A DNA stretch of 64,000 nucleotides from Streptomyces sp. GS7 (GTDB lineage: Bacteria; Actinomycetota; Actinomycetes; Streptomycetales; Streptomycetaceae): NCBI RefSeq assembly GCF_009834125.1, contig NZ_CP047146.1, forward strand, positions 6,992,501-7,056,500. The letters run 5' to 3'. Below the pieces are notes generated by a model that made no database searches, had not been told where the DNA came from, and worked only from the letters and a program-made list of their open reading frames with translations. Shown in pieces: positions 41,137-51,053 of this stretch. The position numbers were made by a program, and so were the translations under genes. Every line of letters starts with the position of its first letter. The stretch's first letter is position 1.

Positions 41137-41497
41137 GTCCGGTGCCACTGTTGTGGCGGTCTTGTGACGAACAGCCGGACCGACGCTAAACGGGACAACT
41201 TTCAATCGGCAAACAGAATCGGCTGTTTGTGCGAGACGCCACACCTCGGAAGGGCAACCAGCAGCGCGGGACGGGACATCGGCGGCACGGACCCGCAACG
41301 CGGAAGCGGGCCGGCGGTACGGACGCGACACGCGGCGTACCCGTCCGGCAAGAGCACAGTGACACGTGGAAACGGGCTGCGGGCTCGCTGCGGCCGGCGG
41401 CGGACATGCGACGGCTCCCGTGGCGGGTGACCACCACGGGAGCCGCTCTGACGCCACGTGACCAGCCGTCGCACGACGGGCAGTCATGCCGCGGACG
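41137..41497. other. Upstream region of riboswitch, no gene recognised
   Basis: About 360 bases that should include the promoter for the riboswitch transcript (minus strand) and the 3' end of the M16 gene's transcript. Short frames are present but none is convincing. It contains several imperfect GC-rich dyads. Confidence 0.4.
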
Positions 41498-42922
41498 CTA
41501 GCCGCCGACGACCGTCACCTCGCCGATCCCCAGCGCCTTGACGGGCTCCACGATCTGCTCCGCGTCGCCCACCAGAACCGTCACCAGGCGGTCCACCGGG
41601 AACGCGCTGACGGCCGCCGCGGTCGCCTCGACCGTGCCGGTCTCCGCGAGGCGGACGTACAACTGCGCCTGGAAGTCGTCCGGGAGGTGCTGCTCCACCT
41701 GGTCGGCGAGCGTGCCGGCGACGGCCGCCGCGGTCTCGTACTTCAGCGGCGCGACGCCGACGAGGTTCTGCACCGCGACATCGCGTTCGGCGTCGGTCAG
41801 CCCCTCTGCCGCGAGGGTGCGCAGCACCGTCCACAGGTCCTCAAGGGCCGGTCCCGTGGAGGCGGTGTCCACCGAGCCGCTGATGGCCAGCAGCGAGGCA
41901 CCCGTGGCGCCCTCGGGGGACGAGGGTGCGGAGGACCGCAGCACCTGCCCGAAGGCGCGCACCCCGTAGGTGTAGCCCTTCTCCTCCCGCAGCACACGGT
42001 CCAGTCGGGAGGTGAGCGTGCCGCCCAGGCAGTACGTGCCGAGCACCTGCGCGGGCCACACCCGGTCGTGCCGGTCGGGTCCGGTCCGGCCGATGAGCAG
42101 CTGCGTCTGAACGGCGCCGGGTCGGTCCACGATCACCACCCGGCCGCTGTCGTCGGCGACGATCGGCGCGGGCTTCAGCGGCTCGGCGGTGGATCCGGTC
42201 CAGGCGCCCAGGGTGTCGGCGAGGGCCGCGTCCAGGTCGACGCCGGTGAAGTCGCCGACGATGACGGCGGTGCTCGTGGCGGGCCGCACATGCGCGTCGT
42301 AGAAGGCTCGGACGGCCCCGGCGTCGACGCGCGCCACGGTCTCCTCGGTGCCCTGGCGGGGCCGGGACATCCGGGCGGTGGCCGGGAACAGCTCCTTGGA
42401 CAGCGCCATCGCGGCGCGCCGCGCCGGGTTGGCGAGCTCGTGCGGGATCTCGTCGAGGCGGTTGCGGACGAGCCGCTCGATCTCGCTGTCCGGGAAGGCG
42501 GGGGCGCGCAGCGCGTCGGCGAGCAGGGCGAGCGCACGCGGCAGCCGGGAGGCCGGAACCTCCAGGGAGACCCGAACGCCGGGGTGGTCGGCGTGCGCGT
42601 CCAAAGTGGCGCCGCAGCGCTCCAGCTCGGCCGCGAACTCCTCGGCGGTGTGCTTGTCGGTGCCCTCCGACAGGGCGCGCGCCATGATCGTGGCGACGCC
42701 GTCCAGGCCCTCGGGCTCGGCGTCCAGGGGGGCGACGAGGTTGATCTCGACGGCGACGACCTGCTGGCCGGGGCGGTGGCTGGTCAGGAGGGTGAGGCCG
42801 TTGGGCAGTTGGCTGCGCTCGGGGGCCGGGAACGCCCACGGCTTGGGCGCGCCCCCCTGGGGCTGCGGGTGGAAGTCCATGGTGCTCACAGGGGCGTCGT
42901 CGCGGGTGGTGGCGTCGTTCAC
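41498..42922 (-). CDS. M16-family peptidase-like subunit, no zinc motif
   Basis: A 474-residue M16 protein. The N-terminal domain has the fold (SQLPNGLTLLTSHRPGQQVV), but at the position of the HxxEH zinc motif it reads GVATIMARALSEGTDKHTAE, so it lacks the catalytic residues. The C-terminal half has the R/Y-type motif (GGTLTSRLDRVLREEKGYTY) typical of the partner subunit. It starts with a GTG that overlaps the stop of the active M16 gene (GTGA). Together they resemble heterodimeric mitochondrial-processing-peptidase-like proteases. Confidence 0.9.
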   Translation of the reverse strand: MNDATTRDDAPVSTMDFHPQPQGGAPKPWAFPAPERSQLPNGLTLLTSHRPGQQVVAVEINLVAPLDAEPEGLDGVATIMARALSEGTDKHTAEEFAAELERCGATLDAHADHPGVRVSLEVPASRLPRALALLADALRAPAFPDSEIERLVRNRLDEIPHELANPARRAAMALSKELFPATARMSRPRQGTEETVARVDAGAVRAFYDAHVRPATSTAVIVGDFTGVDLDAALADTLGAWTGSTAEPLKPAPIVADDSGRVVIVDRPGAVQTQLLIGRTGPDRHDRVWPAQVLGTYCLGGTLTSRLDRVLREEKGYTYGVRAFGQVLRSSAPSSPEGATGASLLAISGSVDTASTGPALEDLWTVLRTLAAEGLTDAERDVAVQNLVGVAPLKYETAAAVAGTLADQVEQHLPDDFQAQLYVRLAETGTVEATAAAVSAFPVDRLVTVLVGDAEQIVEPVKALGIGEVTVVGG

Positions 42923-44265
42923 TGCGCCGCCTCCTCTTCCTCGGTATCGGCGGCGTCGGTCTGCTCGGTGGGCTCGTAGACGAGCACGGCGCGGTTGTCG
43001 GGGCGCAGCCGGGCCTTGGCGACCGCCTGCACCTCCAGCGGGGAGATCTCCAGGACGCGCTGCACGGCGGTCAGCGCGAGCTGCGGATCGCCGAACAGGA
43101 CGGCGAAGCGGCACAGTTCGTCCGCACGGCCACTGACCGTCGCGAGGCGGTCCAGCCATTCGCGCTCCAGCTGGGCCTGGGCCCGCTCCATTTCTTCCGG
43201 GGTCGGCCCCTCGTCGGCGAAGCGGGCCAGCTCCTCGTCGACCGCGGCCTCGATGGCGGCGACCTCCACACCGCCGGACGTCTTCACGTCCAGCCAGCCC
43301 AGCGAGGGCGCGCCCGACAGCCGCAGCAGGCCGAAGCCCGCGGCGACGGCGCTGCGGTCGCGGCGCACCAGGCGGTTGTACAGGCGGGAGGACTCGCCGC
43401 CGCCCAGGACGGTGAGCGCGAGGTCGGCGGCGTCCGCCTCACGGGTGCCGTCGTGCGGAAGGCGGTAGGCCGCCATCAGGGCGCGGGAGGGGACGTCCTC
43501 CTCGACGACGGTGCGCAGCTGGCTGCCGATGGTCTCGGGCAGGCTGCCGTCGCGCGGCGGCTGCTTGCCGTCGTGCGACGGGATCGAACCGAAGTACTTC
43601 TCGACCCAGGCCAGCGTCTGCTCGGAGTCGATGTCGCCGACGATCGAGAGGACGGCGTTGTTGGGCGCGTAGTACGTGCGGAAGAAGGCCCGCGCGTCCT
43701 CCAGAGAGGCCGCGTCGAGATCGGCCATCGACCCGATGGGGGTGTGGTGGTACGGGTGACCCTCCGGGTACGCCATGGCCGTCAGCTTCTCGAACGCCGT
43801 GCCGTAAGGAACGTTGTCGTAGCGCTGGCGGCGCTCGTTCTTGACGACGTCGCGCTGGTTCTCCAGGGACTCCTCGTCGAGGGCCGTGAGCAGCGAGCCC
43901 ATGCGGTCCGCCTCCAGCCAGAGGGCGAGCTCCAGCTCGTGGGCGGGCATGGTCTCGAAGTAGTTGGTCCGCTCGAAGCTCGTGGTCCCGTTGAGCGAGC
44001 CGCCGGCGCCCTGGACGAGCTCGAAGTGGCCGTTGCCCTTGACCTGTGCGGAACCCTGGAACATCAGGTGCTCGAAGAGGTGAGCCAGGCCGGTACGGCC
44101 CTTGACCTCATGGCGCGAGCCGACGTCGTACCACAGGCAGACCGCCGCCACCGGCGTCAGGTGGTCTTCGGAGAGCACCACGCGCAGGCCGTTGGCCAGC
44201 CGGTGCTCGGTCGCTGTCAGGCCGCCGGAGCCGGCTTGTTCTGTGGCCGTGTGACCCATGGGCAT
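42919..44265 (-). CDS. M16-family zinc metallopeptidase, catalytic subunit
   Basis: 448 residues. The inverted zinc motif is HLFEH in GRTGLAHLFEHLMFQGS near residue 60. The downstream glutamate lies in the ESLENQRDVVKNERRQ helix. SLNGTTSFERTNYFETMPAH is conserved after the motif. The start at 44265 is six bases from GAAGGGAC. The frame opens upstream to 44325 but that part lacks a site. It is the first gene of the pair; the inactive partner follows. No signal peptide is visible. The C-terminus is acidic (TDAADTEEEEAAQ). Confidence 0.92.
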   Translation of the reverse strand: MPMGHTATEQAGSGGLTATEHRLANGLRVVLSEDHLTPVAAVCLWYDVGSRHEVKGRTGLAHLFEHLMFQGSAQVKGNGHFELVQGAGGSLNGTTSFERTNYFETMPAHELELALWLEADRMGSLLTALDEESLENQRDVVKNERRQRYDNVPYGTAFEKLTAMAYPEGHPYHHTPIGSMADLDAASLEDARAFFRTYYAPNNAVLSIVGDIDSEQTLAWVEKYFGSIPSHDGKQPPRDGSLPETIGSQLRTVVEEDVPSRALMAAYRLPHDGTREADAADLALTVLGGGESSRLYNRLVRRDRSAVAAGFGLLRLSGAPSLGWLDVKTSGGVEVAAIEAAVDEELARFADEGPTPEEMERAQAQLEREWLDRLATVSGRADELCRFAVLFGDPQLALTAVQRVLEISPLEVQAVAKARLRPDNRAVLVYEPTEQTDAADTEEEEAAQ

Positions 44266-44550
44266 GTACGTCCCTTCGATCCGCTTGCGAGGAAGTTCTG
44301 TCACTGTATGCAACCGCGTCGGCATCTGGCGAAGTTCCCGTGAGGAAGGCCCCGAACGTGCGCCGTGCCGAGCCCCCGCGGAGGGGGAAGGGGGGAGTCG
44401 CGGTCGGCGTTGTCAGTGGGGCGGTCCACAATGGTCCGCGTCAGACTCAGGCAGACTCACCGGCCGATCCCCGGCCGGTCGACCACAGCGTTGATCCAGA
44501 GCGTTGATCCAACATCGGCAGTAGACGCAGCAGAAGGAGCCGCAGCCGCG

Positions 44551-46998
44551 ATGGCCCGCCGCAGCACGAAGACCCCGCCGCCGGACGACTTCGAGGAGAG
44601 GATCCTCGACATCGACGTCGTCGACGAGATGCAGGGTTCCTTCCTTGAGTACGCGTATTCGGTCATCTACTCCCGCGCCCTGCCGGACGCCCGCGACGGG
44701 CTCAAGCCCGTACACCGCCGCATCCTCTACCAGATGAACGAGATGGGCCTGCGCCCCGACCGCGGCTACGTGAAGTGCGCCCGGGTGGTCGGCGAGGTGA
44801 TGGGTAAGCTCCACCCGCACGGCGACGCGTCGATCTACGACGCCCTGGTGCGCATGGCGCAGCCGTTCTCGATGCGGCTGCCCCTGGTGGACGGGCACGG
44901 CAACTTCGGCTCGCTGGGCAATGACGACCCGCCCGCCGCGATGCGGTACACGGAGTGCCGGATGGCGTCGGCGACGTCCCTGATGACGGAGTCCATCGAC
45001 GAGGACACCGTCGACTTCGCGCCGAACTACGACGGCCAGGAACAGGAGCCGGTCGCCCTCCCCGCCGCGTATCCGAACCTCCTCGTCAACGGGACGTCCG
45101 GTATCGCGGTCGGCATGGCGACGAACATGCCGCCGCACAACCTGGGCGAGGTGATCGCCGCCGCCCGCCATCTGATCAAGCACCCGAACGCCGATCTGGA
45201 CACCCTGATGCGCTTCGTGCCGGGTCCGGACCTGCCGACGGGCGGCCGGATCGTCGGCCTGGGCGGGGTACGGGACGCGTACGAGAAGGGTCGCGGCACG
45301 TTCAAGATCCGGGCGACGGCCACGGTGGAGAACGTGACCGCCCGCCGGAAGGGCCTGGTCGTCACCGAACTCCCCTTCACGGTGGGCCCGGAGAAGGTCA
45401 TCTCCAAGATCAAGGACCTGGTCGGGTCGAAGAAGCTCCAGGGCATCGCGGACGTCAAGGACCTCACAGACCGCGAACACGGCCTGCGCCTGGTGATCGA
45501 GGTCAAGAACGGCTTCAACCCCGAGGCCGTCCTGGAGCAGCTCTACAAGCTCACGCCGATGGAAGAGTCCTTCGGCATCAACAACGTCGCCCTGGTGGAC
45601 GGCCAGCCGCTGACGCTGGGCCTCAAGGAGCTCCTGGAGGTCTATGTCGACCACCGCTTCGACGTGGTGCGCCGGCGCAGCGAGTTCCGCCGCACCAAGC
45701 GGCGCGACCGGCTCCACCTGGTCGAAGGCCTGCTGACCGCCCTGGTCGACATCGACGAGGTCATCCGCCTGATCCGCTCCAGTGAGAACAGCGCGCAGGC
45801 CAAGGAGCGCCTGATGGAGCGCTTCTCGCTGAGCGACATCCAGACCCAGTACATCCTCGACACCCCGCTGCGCCGGCTGACCAAGTTCGACCGGATCGAG
45901 CTGGAATCGGAGCGCGACCGGCTGCGGTCCGAGATCGAGGAGCTGACCCGGATCCTGGAGTCGGACGCGGAACTCCGGAAGCTGGTCTCCAACGAGCTGG
46001 CCACGGTCGCCAAGAAGTTCGCCACGCCGCGCCGGACCGTCCTGCTGGAGTCGGCGGGTGCGCCCGTCACGGCGGTCCCGCTGGAGGTGGCCGACGCCCC
46101 CTGCCGGGTGCTGCTGTCCTCCACCGGTCTGCTGGCGCGCACCGCCACGAGCGAGACGCCGTTCGACGCCGATGCCAAGCGCGTCAAGCACGATGTGATC
46201 TTCTCGGCGGTGCCGGCCACCACTCGTGGCGAGGTCGGCGCGGTGACATCGCTCGGGCGGCTGCTGAGGCTCTCCGTGGTCGATCTGCCACAGCTCCCGG
46301 AGACCGCGGCGGCCCCCAACCTCTCCGGTGGCGCGCAGGTCTCGGAGTTCCTGACCCTCCAGGAGGGCGAGGACCTGATCTGCCTCACGACGCTGGACGA
46401 GTCCTCGCCGGGCCTCGCACTCGGCACCGAACAGGGCGTTGTGAAGCGCGTGGTGCCCGACTACCCGTCCAACAAGGACGAGTTGGAGGTCATCGCCCTC
46501 AAGGAGGGCGACCGCATCGTGGGCGCGGCCGAGCTGCGCACGGGTGAGGAGGACCTGGTCTTCATCACCAACGAGGCGCAGCTGCTGCGCTATCCGGCGT
46601 CGCAGGTACGGCCGCAGGGCCGTCCGGCGGGCGGTATGGCGGGCATCAAGCTGGGCGAGGGCGCGCGGGTGATCGCCTTCTCGGCGGTCGATCCGGCCGC
46701 CGATGCCATGGTGTTCACGGTCGCCGGGTCGCACGGCACCCTGGACGACTCGGTGGCGACGGCCAAGCTCACGCCGTTCGACCAGTATCCGCGCAAGGGC
46801 CGGGCGACCGGCGGTGTGCGCTGCCAGCGGTTCCTGAAGGGCGAGGACTGCCTGACGATGGCCTGGGCCGGCACCGCTCCGGTGCGGGCCGCGGACGCGA
46901 AGGGCGCCCCGGTCCCCCTGCCGGAGCCGGACTCCCGCAGGGACGGCTCCGGAATGCCGCTGGCGAAGCCGGTGGCGGCACTGGCCGGACCGGTGTAA
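44551..46998 (+). CDS. parC: DNA topoisomerase IV subunit A (GyrA-like)
   Basis: 815 residues. The catalytic tyrosine lies in [12 protein letters not shown] (residue near 130). The quinolone-resistance region reads [19 protein letters not shown]. The N-terminal winged helix ([19 protein letters not shown]), tower and long coiled-coil ([40 protein letters not shown]) follow, then a C-terminal beta-propeller region. There are no GyrA-box repeats in the tail, consistent with a decatenase rather than gyrase. ParE lies 7 kb away on the opposite strand (53582-55702). The ATG at 44551 follows AAGGAG. Both genes sit near hrdB in all Streptomyces I know. Confidence 0.92.
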   Translation: MARRSTKTPPPDDFEERILDIDVVDEMQGSFLEYAYSVIYSRALPDARDGLKPVHRRILYQMNEMGLRPDRGYVKCARVVGEVMGKLHPHGDASIYDALVRMAQPFSMRLPLVDGHGNFGSLGNDDPPAAMRYTECRMASATSLMTESIDEDTVDFAPNYDGQEQEPVALPAAYPNLLVNGTSGIAVGMATNMPPHNLGEVIAAARHLIKHPNADLDTLMRFVPGPDLPTGGRIVGLGGVRDAYEKGRGTFKIRATATVENVTARRKGLVVTELPFTVGPEKVISKIKDLVGSKKLQGIADVKDLTDREHGLRLVIEVKNGFNPEAVLEQLYKLTPMEESFGINNVALVDGQPLTLGLKELLEVYVDHRFDVVRRRSEFRRTKRRDRLHLVEGLLTALVDIDEVIRLIRSSENSAQAKERLMERFSLSDIQTQYILDTPLRRLTKFDRIELESERDRLRSEIEELTRILESDAELRKLVSNELATVAKKFATPRRTVLLESAGAPVTAVPLEVADAPCRVLLSSTGLLARTATSETPFDADAKRVKHDVIFSAVPATTRGEVGAVTSLGRLLRLSVVDLPQLPETAAAPNLSGGAQVSEFLTLQEGEDLICLTTLDESSPGLALGTEQGVVKRVVPDYPSNKDELEVIALKEGDRIVGAAELRTGEEDLVFITNEAQLLRYPASQVRPQGRPAGGMAGIKLGEGARVIAFSAVDPAADAMVFTVAGSHGTLDDSVATAKLTPFDQYPRKGRATGGVRCQRFLKGEDCLTMAWAGTAPVRAADAKGAPVPLPEPDSRRDGSGMPLAKPVAALAGPV

Positions 46999-47025
46999 CC
47001 GCGCGTTCCCGCAAGCTCTGACGAC

Positions 47026-47066
47026 TGACGCCGCCGGACCCGTGAAGAACGGGCTCGGCGGCGTCA
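47026..47066 (+). terminator. Hairpin terminator after parC
   Basis: TGACGCCGCCG (47026-47036) pairs perfectly with CGGCGGCGTCA (47056-47066), with a 19-base loop. It starts 27 bases past the parC stop. There is no T-run, as is common for Streptomyces terminators. Confidence 0.65.
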
Positions 47067-47078
47067 GTTGCGCTCCGG

Positions 47079-47150
47079 GGAAGTCACCCTTGCGTGTGCC
47101 GAGGGAGTCACCTTTGCCCGTGCTGGGGAAGTCACTCGTGCATGTTCCGG
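47079..47150. repeat. Three 24-base imperfect tandem repeats
   Basis: GTCAC occurs at 47083, 47107 and 47131, exactly 24 bases apart, within units of the form GGAAGTCACCxTTGCxxGTGCxx. On the minus strand they read as repeated HARVTSPE-like peptides, but no convincing gene covers them. They fill part of the 330-base gap between parC and the cobW-type gene. They could bind a regulator. Confidence 0.65.
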
Positions 47151-47399
47151 GGCAGCCCCTGGGGAGGAGCCGGTCGCCGACGGCTCGGCGGCGGGTGCGC
47201 CGGCGCAGCGTAAGCGGGTGCCGAGCCGTGAGGTGGCTGGGGTTGGGGCAGCTGGTCGCCATTGCAGCGGTGGCCACCGTTGATTCGTGATGGCTGTTGC
47301 CGGCGTTCGCCCCGCCCCCTCCCACGACGTCAATCCACGACACAGGAAGGAACCCCTCCCCGTGGGCCGCTCATCGCGTCAAGGGGCTTGCCTCGGCGC

Positions 47400-48536
47400 T
47401 CACTCCTCCTGCGAAGCCACGAACCGCAACACGCCCCACATGCTGTTCACGTCAGCATCCGAAGGGGCGGCCTGCCGGCAGTTCTCCAGTTCCTTGCGCA
47501 ACGCGTGAGCATCGATGCCACTCCCGATCATCACCAGTTGGGTGCACGGCTCCTCGCCCTTCGGCCACGGCGAGGGATAGAAGCGCAGGAAGTCACCGAC
47601 CGCGTGCAGCGTGAACTTCTGACGGTTCTCCGGGACATCGAAGTACACGAAGCCTTTGATGCGGTACAGGCCGGCAGGGCGACTGTCGAGGAAATCCATC
47701 AGTCGCCGCGGATGCATCGGCTCGTCCGAGGTGAACTCCACGCTCTGGTACGCGGCATGAAGATGCCCCACATGCTCATGGCAGTCGTTGTGACAGCCCT
47801 GATGGCCGTGCTCATGCCCCTCGTGTGGCCCGTACTCGACGCCGTCCTCGGTTCCGTACCCCGGCTCCCCATTAGCGGCGGCTTCGCGCAACACATCCTC
47901 GAAGGTCAGCTGCCGTACGACTGCGTCACGGTCCTCCCCTGCTCCCCTGTCGAAGAACAGCTCCGGATCGATCCGCCCGTACGCCGTGCAGAGCACTGGA
48001 CGTCCGGGAGCAAGATCCGCCAGCGTGTCCAGGAGCTCCTGACGCGCCGCATCCCCGATCCGGTCGGCCTTGTTGAGCACCACGAGATCCGCGATGCCCA
48101 CGTGTCGGTCCAGTTCGGGATGCCGGACCCGGGTCTCCGCGAACTCGGCGGCGTCGACGACCTCGATCAGTCCGCCATAAACGATCCGGTCGTTGTCACT
48201 GGCCAGGATCATCCGGATGAGTTCCTGCGGCTCGGCCAGGCCACTGGCTTCGATGACGATCACGTCGATACGGGCGGCAGGGCGGGCCAGCCGCTCCAGA
48301 TAGGTGTCCAGCTCGCTGGTGTCGACGGCACAGCACAGACAGCCGTTGCCGAGCGACACCATCGAATCCACCTGCCCTGCGACGGTCATCGCATCGATCT
48401 CGATGCTGCCGAAGTCATTGACGATCGCACCGATACGGGTGCCGTCGCCGGCGCGGAGCAGGTGGTTGAGGAGCGTCGTCTTACCCGACCCCAGAAACCC
48501 CGCGAGCACGACGACCGGGATCTGCTGCGTGGCCAA
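47400..48536 (-). CDS. CobW-family metallochaperone GTPase
   Basis: 378 residues. The GTPase domain has Walker A LAGFLGSGKTTLLNH, the metal-binding GNGCLCCAV (CxCC), EASGLAEP and the guanine motif LVVLNKADRIGD. A histidine-rich loop (HEGHEHGHQGCHNDCHEHVG) near residue 240 suggests zinc or another metal. The C-terminal CobW_C domain follows (GLYRIKGFVYFDVPENRQKF). The TTG start at 48536 is seven bases from GGAGG and no ATG fits better. It probably hands zinc or a related ion to client proteins. Confidence 0.9.
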   Translation of the reverse strand: MATQQIPVVVLAGFLGSGKTTLLNHLLRAGDGTRIGAIVNDFGSIEIDAMTVAGQVDSMVSLGNGCLCCAVDTSELDTYLERLARPAARIDVIVIEASGLAEPQELIRMILASDNDRIVYGGLIEVVDAAEFAETRVRHPELDRHVGIADLVVLNKADRIGDAARQELLDTLADLAPGRPVLCTAYGRIDPELFFDRGAGEDRDAVVRQLTFEDVLREAAANGEPGYGTEDGVEYGPHEGHEHGHQGCHNDCHEHVGHLHAAYQSVEFTSDEPMHPRRLMDFLDSRPAGLYRIKGFVYFDVPENRQKFTLHAVGDFLRFYPSPWPKGEEPCTQLVMIGSGIDAHALRKELENCRQAAPSDADVNSMWGVLRFVASQEE

Positions 48537-49204
48537 GGGGGTGCCTCCATAGTGCGGGTGGCGTGCCGCCCGAACCGGCGGCGAACGAGCTGTCGATCGT
48601 AACGGACTGCCTACGGGACAGCCCCCGAGCCGCGTCTGCCAACGAGCAGCGCCTATGACCTCAGCGGGCCCCGTACCACCGCAGGCATTCGCATGCCGCC
48701 GTCGCCAGGCGGGCCCTCCCCGGTATCGGCAAATGAAGTCGCCATGCCATGCCACGGCAATCCCACACCGGACCCAGATCCGAGACGCTGAGCCGTGTGC
48801 CGTCTCATGCGGCGGCTGCGGAACGTCTCGCGCTACGCTGCGGCAAAGCTCACCACTCGGGCCACGCAGCTCCACGCCGCGTACACACGCAGCGCTCACC
48901 AGAACGTCGCCCCAACGCCCTCACGCCGGGCCGCACACCCACATTGCTCGTACGGTTCCGGGAAACACTCACCGGACTTACCACGGCGCTGTGCCCGGTC
49001 TGACGGCCCGCGCAGCGCTCAGTCACACGTTCCGACGACCCGTCCGTGACCTCGTCGGAGCCGGCCTTCGTCGCCGTGACGTCCCGGAACGTCGCCGCAG
49101 CGCGCGACTTCCCTGCCCGACACCGCCGTACCGCAAGCATGACCAACCGCCGCCACTCGTGGTGGCCTCCTCCCTCACCCTCCCAGGATCCGAGGTCAGA
49201 CACT
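48537..49204. other. Intergenic, no gene recognised
   Basis: About 670 bases between two divergent genes. Open frames on both strands overlap but none shows a binding site or family resemblance. The iron box at its right edge is the only regulatory signal I can name. The cobW-type promoter must lie in its left part; no Zur-type dyad stood out. Confidence 0.45.
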
Positions 49205-49223
49205 CCGAGTTAGGCTCACCTTT
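49205..49223. promoter_or_regulatory. Iron box (DmdR/IdeR-type operator)
   Basis: The 13 bases GTTAGGCTCACCT (49209-49221) match the core of the Streptomyces iron box TTAGGTTAGGCTCACCTAA; the flanks diverge. The box ends at the base before the GTG start of the next gene. A -10-like TAGGCT (49211-49216) inside it would give a leaderless message. DmdR with iron should repress it. The half-site match and position are seen; function is inferred. Confidence 0.7.
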
Positions 49224-50234
49224 GTGAGCACCTGCGCTACCGCTTCCCGTGAATCGGCCGAACCCGTCGCCGGGACGGCAGCCACAGCCCTCACCTGGCT
49301 GCTCATCGAGCAGACCGGACCGTGGGGAGCCAAGGCGCTGACGGACAGCCACCTCGACCCGCACGTCGGCCGGGCCCTGGACGCCGCGGCAGAGGGGACA
49401 GGCGTACGCGTCGCCCTGATCCGCCGGCCGGGACGGCACGCCGACTGCCACGGTGTCCCCCGGCGTCGGCTGTTCCTCGCACACACCGCTCCGGGCCGTT
49501 CCTGGATCCGCACCACCACCGTCTCCGACCCGCGGACGGCTCTTGGGCTGGACTTCGCCTCCTTGGGCGCGGGCGAGCATGGTGGCCTCTGGGAGCCGTA
49601 CACCGGAGATCCTGTGGTTCTTGTATGCACGAACGGCAAGAGGGATCGCTGCTGCGCCATCCTCGGCCGCCCGTTGGCCACCGAGCTCGCCGCCAGTAGT
49701 TCTGCGACCTGGGAAGTCACCCACATCGGCGGACATCGCTTCAGCCCCACGCTTTTCGTCCTGCCCTACGGCTACGCCTACGGACGAGCCTCGGCTCAGT
49801 TGGTCAAGGACGTCGTGGAAGCGGCGCGTCACGGCCGAGTCGGGCTCGACCACTGCCGCGGCCGCTCGACGTGGGACCGGCCGGCTCAGGCCGCTGACCT
49901 TGCGGTCCGCGAGCTGATCCGGGAGCAGCGGGCGGACGCACTCGACGTCGTACGGACCGACGCGGTGCGGCCCGAAGCGCGGTGGCGCGATGGGTCGGCG
50001 TCGGGTGACGGGGCGGTTCCGGTGGCTTCCCCCTCCTGGATTGTCACCGTCACGCATTCCGACGGCCGCACCTGGCACGTTGTCGTCGATCAGCGGACCG
50101 ACGGTGCTCCGGCGCCCGCCAGCTGTGGTGCGCCTCTCGGCCCACCGACGCGGATGGCGGTCACGTCCATCACCGCCACCCCGGACGCCTGTACCCCTGG
50201 ACGCCCCTTCTCGCCCGGCCCACCGCTCTCCTGA
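49224..50234 (+). CDS. Sucrase/ferredoxin-like family protein
   Basis: 336 residues with a thioredoxin-fold ferredoxin-like domain. GAKALTDSHLDPHVGRAL lies near the start. The iron-sulphur region has CTNGKRDRCCAILGRPLA, GGHRFSPTLFVLPYGYAYGR and the C-rich motif DHCRGRS. This family (PF06999) binds a [2Fe-2S] cluster and often appears in iron-regulated sets; some members reduce ferric siderophores. The GTG at 49224 is the first base after the iron box, so translation is likely leaderless. The C-terminal 40 residues are low-complexity and may not be conserved. Confidence 0.82.
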   Translation: MSTCATASRESAEPVAGTAATALTWLLIEQTGPWGAKALTDSHLDPHVGRALDAAAEGTGVRVALIRRPGRHADCHGVPRRRLFLAHTAPGRSWIRTTTVSDPRTALGLDFASLGAGEHGGLWEPYTGDPVVLVCTNGKRDRCCAILGRPLATELAASSSATWEVTHIGGHRFSPTLFVLPYGYAYGRASAQLVKDVVEAARHGRVGLDHCRGRSTWDRPAQAADLAVRELIREQRADALDVVRTDAVRPEARWRDGSASGDGAVPVASPSWIVTVTHSDGRTWHVVVDQRTDGAPAPASCGAPLGPPTRMAVTSITATPDACTPGRPFSPGPPLS

Positions 50235-51053
50235 AGCCGGACGCGTCCTCTGCTCCCCGAGTTCGCTCGTGCACCTGCAGCGCTGTTTCCTATCTGGCTG
50301 CTTTTCGCCTGCCACAGCCCGAGCCAGCACTGCGCCTGCCGCCAGACCCAACGTCGCGGCAAGCCTCCAGCCGAGCATCGGTCTCACAGCAGGCAGTACA
50401 GCAGTCCGACGCCTACCGTCCCCCGCTGCCGCGCGCCAGGCACCGGCGCCACCCCCCGTCACCCACATACCGACTCCCCTCCGCGCGCCTCACCGCGCGC
50501 TTCCCCAGCTTCTCGGGCCTCAGACACCTGACCCAGCCACCTGCCGCGTGGCACTCGCGCACTCGTCACCGAGTTCGCCGCACCCTGCCGGAGCGCCGCT
50601 CAGCCACACCCGCCAGCCGGAATGAGGCGGGCCGTCCAGCCCCGAACTTCACTTTGCGAGGCTACGCGCACACAATCCGCAACCGCCGAACCTGTGGATA
50701 ACTCCACACCACGCCTGAATTCCTACCGACGCTCCGCAACTGCCCGTCGTACGCGTACGCCCCGGTCGGCGGCCGGTACCCACCACACGCGCGCCGAAAG
50801 GCCGCCGTAGCCTGCCCCGCATCCCACTGCCGCCATCCGGTACGGGAAAGCGAGTCCGCGATAGCCGACCGCGCTACCCGCCCCGGATTAGTGGTGTGGC
50901 AACTCAGCTGATTCGTTGATCGAGAGCCTCTCCACACACCCAACTCTCCAGATCCACTGTCCCGTTGGCCATCCGGGTAACAGCGGATCGTTCACATGGG
51001 CAGAACGAAAGGAATGGCCCGAGACTCTTCGATCAGGGGCCCTCGCCGCGTCA
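50235..51053. other. Long intergenic region, no gene recognised
   Basis: About 820 bases lying between two converging genes. Frames on both strands are rich in Pro, Thr and Arg and lack start signals or any motif I know. GC content falls in places (50680-50720 and 50890-50950). I find no tRNA or hairpin of note. It may hold decayed sequence. Confidence 0.45.

Noticed and set aside
44413..47343. 976-residue minus-strand frame opposite parC
   Set aside because: Composition is typical of a reverse shadow in high-GC DNA, with no domain; parC on the other strand is certain.
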